The position numbers and the translations under genes were made by a program. DNA of 64,000 nucleotides. Origin: Plantago ovata (taxonomy: Eukaryota > Streptophyta > Magnoliopsida > Lamiales > Plantaginaceae). Under the pieces are notes generated by a model, which searched no databases, was not told the origin of the DNA, and saw only the letters and a program-made list of their open reading frames with translations. Of this stretch, positions 11,773 through 22,906 are shown one piece after another (within the stretch, counting starts at the first letter, position 1; each line of letters opens with the position of its first letter). The stretch is from assembly GCA_028274465.1 (NCBI GenBank), contig CM051457.1, forward strand, positions 50,624,362 through 50,688,361, written 5' to 3'.

Positions 11773-12963
11773 TGATGAACCGGAATTCGTCAGATTCTAA
11801 TTAATCAAATAAATTTGTATTTAGCCAAAGGCAATTCACAACTACAACGAAAACCGTAGTGTAGCAGTAAAATAACCTCGAGTGTCGATCTCTAAGGACT
11901 ATAACTAGTTTCATCTAATCTAACTTAAACTATAAAATCAACAAACGACTTAGCACAGTATTTTCTTATCAAGATAATGGAAGTTAGTGATAGTATGATC
12001 ATTCAAAGCATAATGGGTTAATAATCATGCATGAAGTACCCGATCGTTTTGCATAGAGATCTTTGATCGTGAATTGTCCAATGTGTTCCGTTATTATTCA
12101 ACACTACGAAGATAGAGGGCTTAGATAGATCAAAGAAATAAAGCAATAACTCAAAGTTTGATTCGCTTTACCGCCATCAGCATAATTACTAACCATTCGC
12201 TAAGAAATCACATACTATCACCAACAATAGATTTAGCTACTCATAGATGTCATGCAATCAACAGAAATCATAGCAAGATTGAATGAAAACATGTTGAAAG
12301 ATAAATAAATATAAAGTAGAAAAATCTGAGATACAATGTTACCGAAGGTCGTCAATCTCCGAAGAATCGCGATCTCACAAGCTCCAAATCGATAAGAAAA
12401 TGTATCTCCTATGCTAGGAATTCCCAGAACAGGCTCTGGAGAATTCTTCCCTAAAACTAATGAGAAAGGTGTGAAAAAAGGTCTGAGAAAGTATGAAAAA
12501 TGGAAAAAACTGAGCAACTATATATAGGGGTTCGGAAGGTGTGGGGCGAGTCGCCCCACACAGCGGGCGAATCGTCTGGTGTGGGGCGAACCGCCCCACG
12601 TCCCGGGCGAATCGCCCTGGAGGTGCAGTCGGCAAATGACGCATTTTCGACGCGTTTTTGGATTTATTTTCCTTTCCGGACTCGGTGTTTGCCTTCTAGT
12701 GACTTACTCGACCCCTAGACTTCAAATCCTATCCGGGATCTTCTAGATACTCTAAAAATGTCCCCGGAACACCAATTCTTCGTTCTCTTCAATATAATTG
12801 CCCGGAAAACTATGTTTTTCACCCAAAGCCTGTAAAATGCAAACTAAAGGGAAACGTGACACTATTCTAATAAAATGCACTAAAATAAAACTAAATTAAC
12901 ATAGAGGATAGCTAAATTGGTGAAAAAAAGACTCAAATAAAAGTGTAAAATACACGTTCATCA
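11773..12963 (-). repeat. 3' LTR of element G
   Basis: 1191 bp, TGATGAACCGG...ACACGTTCATCA. It is shorter than sister LTRs chiefly because it keeps about one unit of the 64-70 bp minisatellite. The inverted-repeat cassette is at 12539-12620, beside the A/T box TATATATA (near 12528). Confidence 0.9.
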
Positions 12964-13680
12964 AACTCCCCAAACCGAACCTTTGCTTGTCCTCAAGCAA
13001 CTAAACTAGACTCTAATGCAAAAAACAATGCAACACAAAAAATGGAGTCTCATGCCAAATGACATGAACTAATCTATTGAATCTATCAAAAAACATATGA
13101 GCACAAACCATACAAATCATAACATGGATATTGGTTGAAGAATGCCTCGATTGACTCATACACATTCACATAAGCACTTATGTCAAACAAGATAGTCTCT
13201 CGTAACATTCTCTACCTGGACCTAGTCAGTGACGACGTAATGAAACATGTTAAAATACGAATGGTTGTCCCGTGCCTATGAAACTGAGGACTTACTGCTG
13301 TTCACCAATTTAAGACTTTTCCTCAAAGAGGTCAAACCAATACTGGCTCTCATCAAACGAAGGAGGGTTCCCTAAAAAGATAACTCTCCCCTATTCTACC
13401 CATCTCTCAAGCAAAGCGTTAAGCTATTTACCACTTCCTGAATGGCAGGACGAGGGTGGTCTAGAACAGATGAAACTCAAAAAAGACAAAAAATTACAAC
13501 ACGATTACGAACATTACAAAAATTAAAAAATGAGACAAACTGTAACGACCCGGCCCACTAACGGGCCGAGACCCAGCCCAACGGGCCGGCAAGGTTACTC
13601 ATGGGCGCTCTCCGGGGTGATATGCTGGCCCCACAGACCAACACGGATTCTAAACCGCGCACTTTGTCCTCACTCGTGCG

Positions 13681-13760
13681 CGCACCGGGAACTTCCTAGT
13701 GGGTCACCCATCCTAGAATTGCTACAGAGCAAGCATGCTTAACTCTGAAGTTCTTATAGG
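13681..13760 (-). repeat. 5S-rRNA-like block in left Cassandra LTR
   Basis: On the minus strand it contains AGAACTTCAGAGTTAAGC, GCTTG, AGGATGGGTGACC and GGAAGTTC. These match in order the box A, intermediate and box C regions of plant 5S rRNA. It is an internal RNA polymerase III promoter remnant, not a 5S gene, because the 5' part of 5S is poorly kept. Confidence 0.88.
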
Positions 13761-14016
13761 TGGATTCCCGAAAAGAAAGGTGCACCTTGTTGGTATGAGT
13801 AGCGTTCTCAACCCTTTTAAGCTTCTGAAATCTGGGGCGTTACAATCACCCCATCTTAAATTGCGCAACGTCCTCGTTGCGCGCTGTCCCGAGACCAACC
13901 ATCCGTGCAGGATTCTAGAGGTGGCCCCTCCAGGCTCAAGAGGTGGCTCCCACCGTCGATACGGTGTAGCACTTTGCCCCGGATGGCACTTAGTTCCTGC
14001 AGTTCCGGATAGTCCC

Positions 14017-14028
14017 GCTCTGATACCA
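14017..14028 (-). promoter_or_regulatory. Primer-binding site of Cassandra (tRNA-Met)
   Basis: The minus strand reads TGGTATCAGAGC two bases from the right LTR (14031), which makes that LTR the 5' one. Confidence 0.92.
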
Positions 14029-14170
14029 CTTGTAACGACCCGGCCCACTAACGGGCCGAGACCCAGCCCAACGGGCCGGCAATGTTACTCATGGGCGCTC
14101 TCCGGGGTGATATGCTGGCCCCACAGACCAACACGGGTTGTAAACCGCGCACTTTGTCCTCACTCGTGCG

Positions 14171-14250
14171 CGCACCGGGAACTTCCCAGTGGGTCACCCA
14201 TCCTAGAATTGCTACAGAGCAGGCACGCTTAACTCTGAAGTTCTTATAGG
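14171..14250 (-). repeat. 5S-rRNA-like block in right Cassandra LTR
   Basis: Second copy of the block in the 5' LTR, with GTTAAGCGTGCCTG on the minus strand. It is closer to canonical 5S box A at the GCGTG step than the left copy. Confidence 0.88.
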
Positions 14251-15339
14251 TGGATTCCCAAAAAGAAAGGTGCACCTTGTTGGTATGAGTAGCGTTCTCA
14301 ACCCTTTTAAGCTTCTGAAATCTGGGGCGTTACACAAACACTTTGCTAAACTGCTTTTGGCTTCTTTTTTTGGACCCTTCCTTGCTTTTTTGGGGTCTTT
14401 TCTTCTTTTTTTTCTTTTCCAGATTTTTCCTTTTTTTTTTTCCTGGAATTTTTTCTTCTTTTCTTTTTTTTCGATTTTTTTTTTAGCCAGCAGTAGCACA
14501 ACGAAAAAGAAATTAAAATGACGCACAAACGACCTCCCCAACCCTATTGGAAAGAATAGGTTGGAGTACAAAATTTACGAAAAAGGAAAATAAACTCACA
14601 ACACACACTAAAAATTGAAAAACAAGTATAATGATAGCGTAACCCCCTCCCCAAACCTATTCGAAAGAATAGGTTGCAAACAAAGGATCACACAATCTCA
14701 CACTACCTCCTTCCTAGGCATTTAGCAATTTCAAAGCAAGGTGAAGACTTGTTGCCTCTTAGGTACATAATTACTCGGGAAAACAACCATAAGATCCTAA
14801 CATGCATCATCCTATTATAAAGGCCTTCGTGAACCGCAGTAGAGAAAACACCACTAAGTGATGTCGAGACTACCAAGCTTAACTAAGTGCAATACATAAA
14901 TGTGACAAGCCAAGCGAGAAAAACCTCAAACATATTCATAGAGATGAAGCATATGATTAATGTCATAATTAGTTAATCTACCCAATAAAAAAGTTCAAAA
15001 AATTTGGCAATAAACTCCACATAAAACATGCAAGACTATCCTAGGATGAATGTAGTGTATGCAACTAAATACTAAGAAAGCGGTAAACGTGCAAATGCAA
15101 ATGCAAGCGGATAAATCATGCAAGGTACTGTACTCATCCTACCAATGCCAAGCTCTAAACTAACAACACTAGTTCACTTAAATTCCATCCCCCTCATGAA
15201 TTTAAAGTTAGTCCCTAGCAATAAGAAAAAGAGGAAATAAGATGTGATACTAGATGTTACCGCGTGGTTTGGCATCGGTCGGCTGAGTACGCTAGATGTA
15301 AGGTATTGAGATTGCTCGAGGGTCCTTATTGGTGATCAT

Positions 15340-16134
15340 CGGAGCTCGTGGTGGTGGTGGTAGTTACACTAATAGACCGGATAGGACCAACTCCTCCATC
15401 AGTATTCATGGCATCCTCATTGTCCCTATTGTCTTCATTGTCACCACCATCATCACTAGTAGAATTGCAGTGTCTTCATTGTCGAAGAGAATCCTCAAGA
15501 TTAGCCGCTGCAGTTATGGGGTCTTCCATCCGGTATCTCTCTAATAGCCTGTGAACTGTTGAAGGGGAAAGAGTTGTGCTCTTAGAGTCTCCCTCTCCAA
15601 TGTTCTCTACCCCATGGAACTTACAGTAAGCTGCTCGGATACTCAGAGGTCTTCTTCCTCTTTGCCCAATGTCGCCCACATTCTCTACGGTTGATGCTCC
15701 CGATGTCTATATGGTGCTCCCTTTAGAGGCAGTCGAGGGGCACCCCAAAGGGGGGCTGGGTGTCCATGTCATTATGTTTTGGAATCAAGTTAGCGATTCG
15801 GAACTTCATCACCACTGTCGACTCAAGACTGAATCTGTTGTGGTGAGGCCGCTCCGGTACCTTCCTGTTCACTCGAACCTTGCAGTCCTTGTGACAAGTT
15901 TCTGCCGTAATATTGGTTTCAATCCCTTCAGTGGTACGTGAATAGACATAAGAGTGCTCACTCCTGGTGGATTCTCGTTCATTCTTATGGATAAAGTGCG
16001 ACGTTGTTGCAAAAGCCCATGGCTCGAACGTACCTCTAACGAGATCACTCTCCTTGACATGGTTGTAATAGAACTGCCTCCAATACTTCATTGTAGCCAA
16101 ATGGGTGTGCTCCTCTCCCTTTGCGGTATGGTTC
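15340..16134 (-). pseudogene. Second-ORF remnant of element G (plant transposon protein-like)
   Basis: Minus-strand remnant with EPWAFATTSHFIH, SYVYSRTTEGIETNI and VVMKFRIANLIPKHNDMDTQP. These align in order with the better preserved second ORFs of D (IIPWNPEYISSFIH, AYLYSRTARGIGRHI, VMMKFCISDLIPRKNDTWIQP). It is a diverged, decayed subtype also seen in H. The domain resembles the 'putative plant transposon protein' family (Pfam Transposase_32, from memory). No function is known; several breaks. Confidence 0.75.
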
Positions 16135-16680
16135 CTACAAACAGCAATTAGTACCTCGTATGACACAAAATAGACTTATGCAAATGCAAGAGTGAAACAC
16201 ACGAGTGATAACATCAACAATCGAACTCCTCAAATCCTCCATGTCTAATCTAGCTACTCCTAGAACTAAAAAGCAACATACCAACATATCGAAGACATGT
16301 AACATATCACATTAAGCTCTTGCTAGACAACAAATAGCCTTAAATCATAAGGCTCAATTCATACCATAGTAGCAAAAATTCTAGCATCATAAATCCTGAA
16401 ACTCATTCAATCATGCAATCTACCATCATGTCCATCATTATCACATCAGTAAACACAATCATATGTACGGAATGGAAGAAAAATATACATTGCATAACAA
16501 GATATAGACATCTAGTAGCAAAATTCTCAAACCAACAAACCAAGCATAATTGAACATGCAATTGATAGTGAATAACGTTTCTAATCACACAAACAACCAA
16601 CCCATACATCATATAAGCCTAATTGAAGCATAAATCAGAAAACCCCCAAATTTGAAAAATTAGGGTTCATGTGAAGATAC
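16135..16680 (-). other. Putative 5'-UTR intron upstream of second ORF, element G
   Basis: The minus strand reads CTGAG|GTATCT at the donor (16680) and TTTGTAG| at the acceptor (16135), 546 nt apart, with TACTAATTG just upstream of the acceptor as a branch-point candidate. Donor, acceptor and length agree with C, D and H (538-542 nt). Splicing is inferred from conservation, not shown. Confidence 0.6.
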
Positions 16681-16906
16681 CTCAGATCTGGAAAACGAAT
16701 GCACTAGTGTGAAAGTTGTTCGGGTGAAAAGAAAGAGCACGTAATGAGTTTCGATTGAAGCTAAAGAACACAAAATTTGATGGAAGATTGAGAGTTTTAT
16801 GAAAGATTGAAGAATTTTCGATTTTTTCGGATTTTTGGGAGTAAGAGAGTGAAAAGGAGGAGAAAATGAGGAAAAAGGAGAAGTCTCCCGTTTTTTATCC
16901 TCAGAT

Positions 16907-17022
16907 GGTGTGGGGCGACTCGCCCCGTGCGGGGCGAATCGCTCCACATGTGGGGCGAATCGCCCCGCACGTCCAGAGAGCGCGAAGCTCTCTGGCCATG
17001 TGGGGCGACTCGCCCCCCACCT
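16907..17022. repeat. Internal inverted-repeat cassette, element G
   Basis: Tandem GGGGCG-N3-CGCCCC units, plus a longer arm pair CCAGAGAGC / GCTCTCTGG. It lies about 227 bp upstream of the donor of the putative second-ORF intron, in the leader downstream of gag-protease. Confidence 0.85.
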
Positions 17023-17284
17023 TCAGAGGTAGGGAGACGAATTTTTTCGAAAAAAATCAGTTTTTTATCCCCGAAAATCATTTTACTCATAAAACCACTC
17101 GAAAAAGTTCACTCAAACATAAACATAAGCACAAACGACACATAGACGAACAAATTCACATACAAAAAGCAAATTGTTCGATGTATGAATGCATGCAAAA
17201 AAGTGGTAAAAAAGCGATAAAAACTCCGGGTTGCCTCCCGGATAGCGCCATTGTTTATAGTCTTAGAATCGACTTCTTCTTGCT

Positions 17285-17675
17285 CTAGCTCTTCTTCTTG
17301 AGGGTAGTAGACTTCCCCTTCATGGATCTCCTCCTCATGCCACGAACCTGCGAATGAGAATGAACATAGACAGCAAGACCAAAGTAGTTAACGGTGTGAG
17401 AAGCATTGAATTGAATATTTGGATCAGATATGGCTCGCAACACATGTTGCTTGCCATCCACCTCAATGGTGCAAGTCCTTCGGTAGATGTCTATCACGGA
17501 GCGTAGTTTAGTCAAGAATGTTCGCCCCAAGAGAACAACATCCCCCATCCCAGTTGTAGACGCCGGCATAACTACAAAATTGGTGTACACAAAAGCTTCA
17601 CCAATCTTAACCAATACGTTCTTCACCACGCCTTCGGGTGTCACAAAGGATCCATCCGCTAATTGCACAATAGCC
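17285..17675 (-). pseudogene. Gag-protease C-terminal fragment of element G
   Basis: It contains LADGSFVTPEGVVKNVLVKIGEA, VLLGRTFLTKLRSVIDIYRRTCTIEVDGKQHV and the basic tail ending KKKS. This is the region after the DTG site in the sister elements. It is cut at 17675 by element A. The sense-strand sequence after its stop holds the conserved GGGAGGCAACCCGG block (near 17228-17245). Confidence 0.9.
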
Positions 17676-18928
17676 TGATGAATGTGTATTTTACACTTTG
17701 ATTTAAGTCTTTTTCACCTATTTTAGCTATCCTCTATGTTAATTTAGCTATAATTTAGTCAATTTTATTAGAATAGTGTCATGTTTCCCTTTAGTTTTTA
17801 TTTTACAGGTTTTGATTGTAAAACGAGGTTTTCCGGGCAATTATACTGAAGTAGACAAGGAATTGGTGTTCCAGAAGCCTAATTGGAGTATCTGAAGGTT
17901 TCCGAATAGGATTTGAAGTCTAGGGGTCGAATCTGGAGGTTAGAAGGCCACTAGAAGTCAGAAACCGAGTCCGAAAAGGGAAGAAATCCAAAAACGCGTC
18001 GAAAATGCGTATCTGGCCGAAAAATGCTCCCGGGCGAATCGCCCGGGACGTGGGGTGAATCGCACCACACCAGGCGAATCGCCCGGTGTGTGGGGCCTTT
18101 CGCCCCACACAATTCGAACACCTATATATAGTTGCTCAGTTTTCTCCGTTTTTCATACTTTTCCAGACCTTTTCTCTCACCTTTCTCTGTAGTTTTAGGT
18201 AGAAACTTCCCAGAGCCTGTTCTGGGGATTCATAGCTTAGGAGATACTTTTTCTTAGCAGTTTGGAGCTTGTAAGATCGCGATTCTTCGGAGACTGACAA
18301 CCTTCTGTAACATTGTATCTTACAGTTTTTCTACTTATTTTTATATATCTTTCAACATGTTTTCTTCTGTGATTTCTGTTGATTGCATGACAACTATGAG
18401 TAGCTAAACTTCTCGTTGGGGATAGTATGTGAATTCTTAGCGAAGGGTTGATAATTATGCTAATGGCTATATCGCGCATTATACTCCGTGTTATTGCTTT
18501 ATTTCTTTGATCTATCTAAATCTCTATCTTCGATTGTTGATTAATTATTGCACACAATTGGACAATTCATTGGTCTTAGACCTATCTAAATCTATATCTT
18601 CGTAGTGTTTGATAATTACAACTGGACAATTCATTGATCAAAGATCTCCATGCAAGACCGAGGAATTTATGCATGATTATTAACCCGTTATGCTTTGAAG
18701 GACCATACTATCACCAATCTCCATTATCTGTTAAGAAAAACCTTTGCTAAACCGTCTGCTGATTTTATATTCTAAATTATATTAGATAAAGCTAGTTATA
18801 GTCCTTAGAGATCGACACTCGAGGTCATTCTACTGCTACACTACGGTTTTCGTTGTAGTTGTGAACTGCCTTTGGCTAAATAACAAATTTATTTCATTAA
18901 TTGGGATCTGACAAATCCACGTTCGTCA
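17676..18928 (+). repeat. 5' LTR of element A
   Basis: 1253 bp, TGATGAATGTG...CACGTTCGTCA. It carries the U3 cassette at 18029-18112, the TATA box at 18123-18130 and minisatellite copies near 18520-18630. It is similar over its length to the LTRs of the non-autonomous elements. Confidence 0.92.
18029..18130 (+). promoter_or_regulatory. U3 inverted-repeat cassette and TATA box, element A
   Basis: It begins with the perfect 19-bp palindrome CCCGGGCGAATCGCCCGGG (18029-18047) and ends with TATATATA (18123-18130). This is the clearest promoter architecture of the family: GC-rich inverted repeats directly upstream of TATA. Confidence 0.8.
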
Positions 18929-18931
18929 AAT

Positions 18932-18949
18932 TGGCGCCGTTGCCGGGGA
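18932..18949 (+). promoter_or_regulatory. Primer-binding site, tRNA-Asp type (element A)
   Basis: TGGCGCCGTTGCCGGGGA, complementary to the 3' end of plant tRNA-Asp, three bases after the LTR. This is the primer usual for Athila-type elements. Confidence 0.93.
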
Positions 18950-19155
18950 CTATACTCCTTTTTTCTGTTTAATTTGTTTATATTTTCAGCATTCAATTCC
19001 TAGTTCTAGTAGTTTTAGTTTTCCTTTTTAATCTCTCTCTAATACTCCTTTCCTAGTCTTAGTAGTATTCGATTTCTAGAAATTTTCTCGATTTTCAAAA
19101 TTTCTAACGAGGCTAATTTTCAGTTTTGAGTTACTCCTGTTCCAGATTTCCAGGT

Positions 19156-21603
19156 ATGACGACCTTAAAAGCTCGCTTGACACCTACGTTCTATCAAGTC
19201 AAGAGAGGGTTAGCTATATACTTGGAAGAAGAGTTATCGGGATATGAGGTAACAAGTTCTATAGTGAGAAGGATTCCGAGGTTCGAAGATGGAGTGGGGA
19301 TGAATCCGTTAAGCTTCATCAGGTCCTATGAGGAAGAAATAGAAAAAGTTCCAGCAAAGGGGTTCACTGAGGACCAATTATGCAGGAAATTATTTTCTTT
19401 TGCTCTGGGATATGAACCGAGGATTTGGATAGCAAGGTTAGCACCAGGATCACTGAAGACCTGGAGCCCAGTAGTAGAGGAGTTCTTGGCACGTTTCATG
19501 CCTTACCATGAGACGATTGCACTGCGGAATCGGATCGAACACTTCAAGCAAGGAGAATACGAGCGGTTCTGTGACACCTATGAACGTTTTGAGCTGTATA
19601 AACGTGAGTGCCCCCACCACCGTTTCGACGACGGGGAGCTGATTTGGTTCTTTGTTGGTGGACTACGTGATGAAGTTAGGCTTCAAGTGGATGGGATGTG
19701 TGGAGGTTTAGAAGAATGTAGAGTTGAAGAGGCAGTGAAGGTCTTTCAAAAGTACGCCAATGGATCCGCACAATCCGAGAAAATAATGACGAATGAAATC
19801 ACCAACATATATTCAAATCAAGGCGAAACTGACGGGATATGCGAAGGATATTCTGAGGACGAAGACATCAGTGAGGAGGAGGAACTTGCGTTTTACGCAG
19901 GGATTAAAGCCATTGAGAGTGTTTTCGAGATAGCACACGCAGGGCAAGCTGAGAACAATCTTCGCATCGAGAAGGCTTTTGAAGCGGTCGAAGTAACTGA
20001 GCAACTTATCAAGGAGCTTAGCCTGTTGAAGTGTGGAAGGTGCGGTAAAGCAGTCGAGGACACCCCCTGGAAGTAGTGAGCAAACCACCCGAGGTAGGGG
20101 GCGAATCGCCCCCCAACTCCAGGGAATCGGACGACCCCAGTCCTCCCGATGTGACACCTGAAACTGATCCCGAGCCACTTCCAGCTATTACTACCAAGGA
20201 GAATGAGTGCGAAGAGGTGAATCTACTACTCCGTGGAGGCAAGATGACCAAAATTCCTAACTTCGTGCGTCCTAAACGGATAGAATCTACTGGGACCGAA
20301 AATACAGGACCAAGCACAAAACAAGAGGTTAGCGAAAGTTCCAAAGAACCTCAAGAAGTTCCAGAAAGGAATGATGAACCAAGACCATCTGTGATAGACA
20401 TAGGTGATGACGAAGTCGAGGAAGGAACTAGTGCGCCAGGGGAACTTCACAAATCTTCCAATCCATATGTGCCTCCGAAGCCACATGTACCATTCCCAAG
20501 TCGGATCAAGCCAGCCAAGAAGGATATTCAAGAATCACCCCTATTCCAACGCCTGTCAAAAGTGGAAGTCAATGTGTCTCTCTTGGAGTTAATCCAAAAC
20601 ATTCCAGCTTATACGAAATTCTTTCGTGAGATCAAGAACAAAAGGGTTACTTCAGGAAAGGAAGTGAATGGGGTTGAAACGGTCAACTCAATTGCCGGAT
20701 TGCCCGTGAAGAAAAAGGATCCTGGAAGTTTCATCATCGACATCGCCTTAGGGAATGGACGAACTACGAAGGCAATGCATGACTTCGGAGCTAGCATTAA
20801 CTTAATGCCCTATTCGGTATACCCCTGGAACTCGGAGAATTGACACCAACTGATATGTTCGTCCAAATGGCAGATCAAAGTGTGAAGAGGCCGGTCGGGA
20901 TAATAGAAGACATCCTTGTGAAGGTGGACAAATTGATAATCCCAGCTGATTTTGTAGTAATGAAGTCCGCAGACGAGGGAAAGAGCCATATCCGTGAGCA
21001 CGTAGTACTACTTGGGAGACCATTCATGGCAACTACCAACACATGCCTTGAACTTAAGGGCAAGAAAGTAACCATGGAGGTAATGGGCGAGAAGATTGAG
21101 CTGGTAGGATGTAGCATCGGAGATAAGGAAGTCGCGGAGGAGTTAAAATTTGTCGATTGCTATGAGTCCGTGATTCCCGAGTTTCATCATTGCCATGGTA
21201 ATCGTGAACCACTTGAGGAGGCACTGACAATACAAACTGAGACGTGCTACATGATCGAAGAAGCGAGGGAACTAGTTGAAATAATGGATAGCACCCCAGA
21301 AATTCCCGCAGGAGAGGAGGTACTTGAACCTTTAGATGAAGAAGAGGAAGAAAGTAGGTTTCCTGAAGAACCTAGCTTAGAATTGAAACCGCTTCCTGCG
21401 CACCTCAAGTATGTGTACTTAGGAGAAAATCAGAAGAAGCCTGTAATTGTCTCCTCACATCTCTCCGACAATGAAGAAAGTAAGCTGATTGAAGTATTGA
21501 AGGAAAATTCCGCAGCTATAGGATGGGGGATCAGTGATATCAAAGGAATTAGCCCTACACGGTGCGTGCACAACATCACTCTAGAGCAAGATGCCAAACC
21601 CGT
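19156..21603 (+). pseudogene. Gag, protease and start of reverse transcriptase, element A
   Basis: The first ATG in the gag frame is at 19156 (MTTLKARLTPTFYQVKRG). Gag contains an Athila-like core (RKLFSFALGYEPRIWIARLAPGSLKTW...EEFLARFMPYHETIALRNRIEHFKQGEYERFCDTYERF). A protease-like stretch follows with D-F-G-A-S-INLMP (from about 20781). After an acidic linker comes an RT N-terminal part (LPAHLKYVYLGENQKKPVIVSS, then IGWGISDIKGISPTRCVHNITLEQDAKP, about 21390-21600). The catalytic YxDD region lies past the interruption. This gag differs clearly in sequence from that of the pol-less copies. Fossil with about two breaks besides the insertion. Confidence 0.88.
20097..20113. repeat. Family palindrome inside the coding region of element A
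   Basis: GGGGGCGAATCGCCCCC, a perfect 17-bp palindrome of the type found in LTR and leader cassettes, here in the proline-rich linker between gag and protease (reading as ...GGESPPN...). Confidence 0.85.
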
Positions 21604-22906
21604 TGACGAACGCGTGGATGTCGTGGTCCAAGCAGTCAAATAAATTTGTTATTTAGCCAAAGTCATTCACAACTACAACGAAAACCGTAGTGTAGCAGTA
21701 GAATGACCTCGAGTGTCGTTCTCTAAGGACTATAACTAGCTTTATCTAATTTAACTAAGGAATATAAAAACAGCAGACGGTATAGCAAAGGTTTTTCTAA
21801 CAGATAATGGAGATTGGTGATAGTATGGTCCTTCAAAGCATAACGGGTTAATAATCATGCGTAAATTCCTCGGTCTTGCATGGAGATCTTTGATCAATGA
21901 ATTGTCCTGTTGTAATTATCAAACACTACGAAGATATAAATCTAGATAGGTCGAAGGCCAATGAATTGTCCAATTGTGTTCCGTAATTATTCAACACTAC
22001 GAAGATATAGATTTGGATAGGTCGAAGACTAATGAATTGTCCAATTGTGTGCAATAATTAATTAACAATACGAAGATAGAGATTTAGAAAGATCAAAGAA
22101 ATAAAGCAATAACACGGAGTATAATGCGCGACATAGCCATTAGCATAATTATCAACCCTTCGCTAAGAATTCACATACTACCACCAGCGATAAGTTTAGC
22201 TACTCATAGTTGTCATGCAATCAACAGAAATCATAGAAGAAAAAATGTTGAAAGATATATAAAAATTAGTAGAAAAACTGTAAGATACAATGTTACCGAA
22301 GGTTGTCAGTCTTCGAAGAATCGCGATCTTACAAGCTCCAAACTGCTATGAAAAAGTGTCTCCTAAGCTATGAACCCCCAGAACAGACTCTGGGAAGTTC
22401 CTACCTAAAACTACAGAGAAAGGTGAGAGAGAAGGTCTGGAAAGTATGAAAATCGGAGAAAAACTGAGCAACTATATATAGGCTTCGAAATAGTGTGGGG
22501 CGAAGTGCCCCACACACCGGGCGAGTCGCCAGGTGTGGGGCGATTCGCCCGGGAGAAAATTTCGGGAATTTATGCGTTTTCGACGCGTTTTTGGATTTCT
22601 TGCCCTTTCCGGACTCGGTTTCTGACTTCTAGTGGCCTTCTAACCTCAAGATTCGACCCCTAGACTTCAAATCCTATCCGGAAACCTTCAGATACTCCAA
22701 TTAGGCTTCTGGAACACCAATTCCTTGTCAACTTCAATATAATTGCCCGGAAATCCTCGTTTTTCAACCAAAACTTGTAAATAAAAACTAAAGGGAAACG
22801 TGACACTATTCTAATAAAATGCACTAAAATATAGCTAAATTAACGTAGAGGATAGCTAAAATAGGTGAAAAAGACCTAAATGAAAGTGTAAAATACACAT
22901 TCATCA
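21604..22906 (-). repeat. 3' LTR of element C
   Basis: 1303 bp, TGACGAACGCG...ACACATTCATCA. The inverted-repeat cassette is at 22493-22553 beside TATATATA. It has the fullest minisatellite array among the LTRs (21901-22085). Confidence 0.9.
21901..22085. repeat. 64-70 bp minisatellite in element C LTR
   Basis: Three units beginning ATTGTCC at 21901, 21965 and 22035. Each carries an ACACTACGAAGATA-like block and a TAGGTCGAAG-like block. Unit number differs among the LTRs of this family and accounts for much of their length difference. Confidence 0.8.

Larger units (their letters stand above)
13541..14334 (-). mobile_element. Cassandra TRIM (5S-like terminal-repeat retrotransposon in miniature)
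   Basis: Two 304-bp LTRs (13541-13844 and 14031-14334; TGTAAC...GTTACA) flank a 186-bp non-coding middle. On the minus strand the middle starts with a tRNA-Met primer site and ends with a polypurine tract (TTTAAGATGGGGTGA, 13846-13860). A perfect 5-bp duplication CAAAC flanks it (13536-13540, 14335-14339). The LTRs contain a 5S-rRNA-like block, the hallmark of Cassandra. By eye the LTRs differ at about 7 of 304 sites, which at 1.3e-8 per site per year is roughly 0.9 million years. The element looks structurally whole; it never codes for protein and depends on other elements. Confidence 0.93.
12964..15339 (-). other. Element G 3' untranslated region
   Basis: No gene. On the minus strand it ends with the hairpin TTGCTTG-AGGA-CAAGCAA and the polypurine tract TTTGGGGAGTT touching the LTR (12964-13005). 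A T-rich tract lies at 14340-14500 and is A-rich on the sense strand. An AACCTATTC/GAATAGGTT hairpin follows (14654-14675, with a weaker copy near 14541). The Cassandra element splits the region. Confidence 0.8.
11773..17675 (-). mobile_element. Element G: Athila-like non-autonomous Gypsy element, 3' half
   Basis: The 3' LTR (11773-12963) is followed rightwards by the polypurine tract, purine/pyrimidine tract, second-ORF remnant, intron, leader with inverted-repeat cassette, and the C-terminal end of gag-protease (17285-17675). There element A interrupts it. A Cassandra TRIM is inserted at 13541-14334. Expected target duplication: TTACC (11768-11772). No RT or integrase lies between gag-protease and the second ORF. 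It is a broken fossil: two insertions plus several decayed spots in the second ORF. Confidence 0.9.
17676..21603 (+). mobile_element. Element A: Athila-like element reaching pol, 5' part
   Basis: 5' LTR (17676-18928), tRNA-Asp primer site, gag, protease and the first part of reverse transcriptase. It is then cut at 21603 by element C, with CCCGT at 21599-21603 as the expected duplication. It sits in the gag of G with TAGCC (17671-17675) as expected duplication. It is the only copy of this LTR family in the window that continues from protease into reverse transcriptase, so it is the candidate source of enzymes for the non-autonomous copies. It is broken by the C insertion and about two coding breaks. 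Confidence 0.9.

Noticed and set aside
13681-14250. Possible 5S rRNA genes on the minus strand
   Set aside because: Only the box A to box C part is well kept, both copies lie in 304-bp LTRs with a primer site and target duplication, and no 5S spacer array is present. Cassandra explains it.
21901-22085. CRISPR-like regular repeats
   Set aside because: Units are adjacent tandem copies of 64-70 bp without unique spacers, in a plant LTR.
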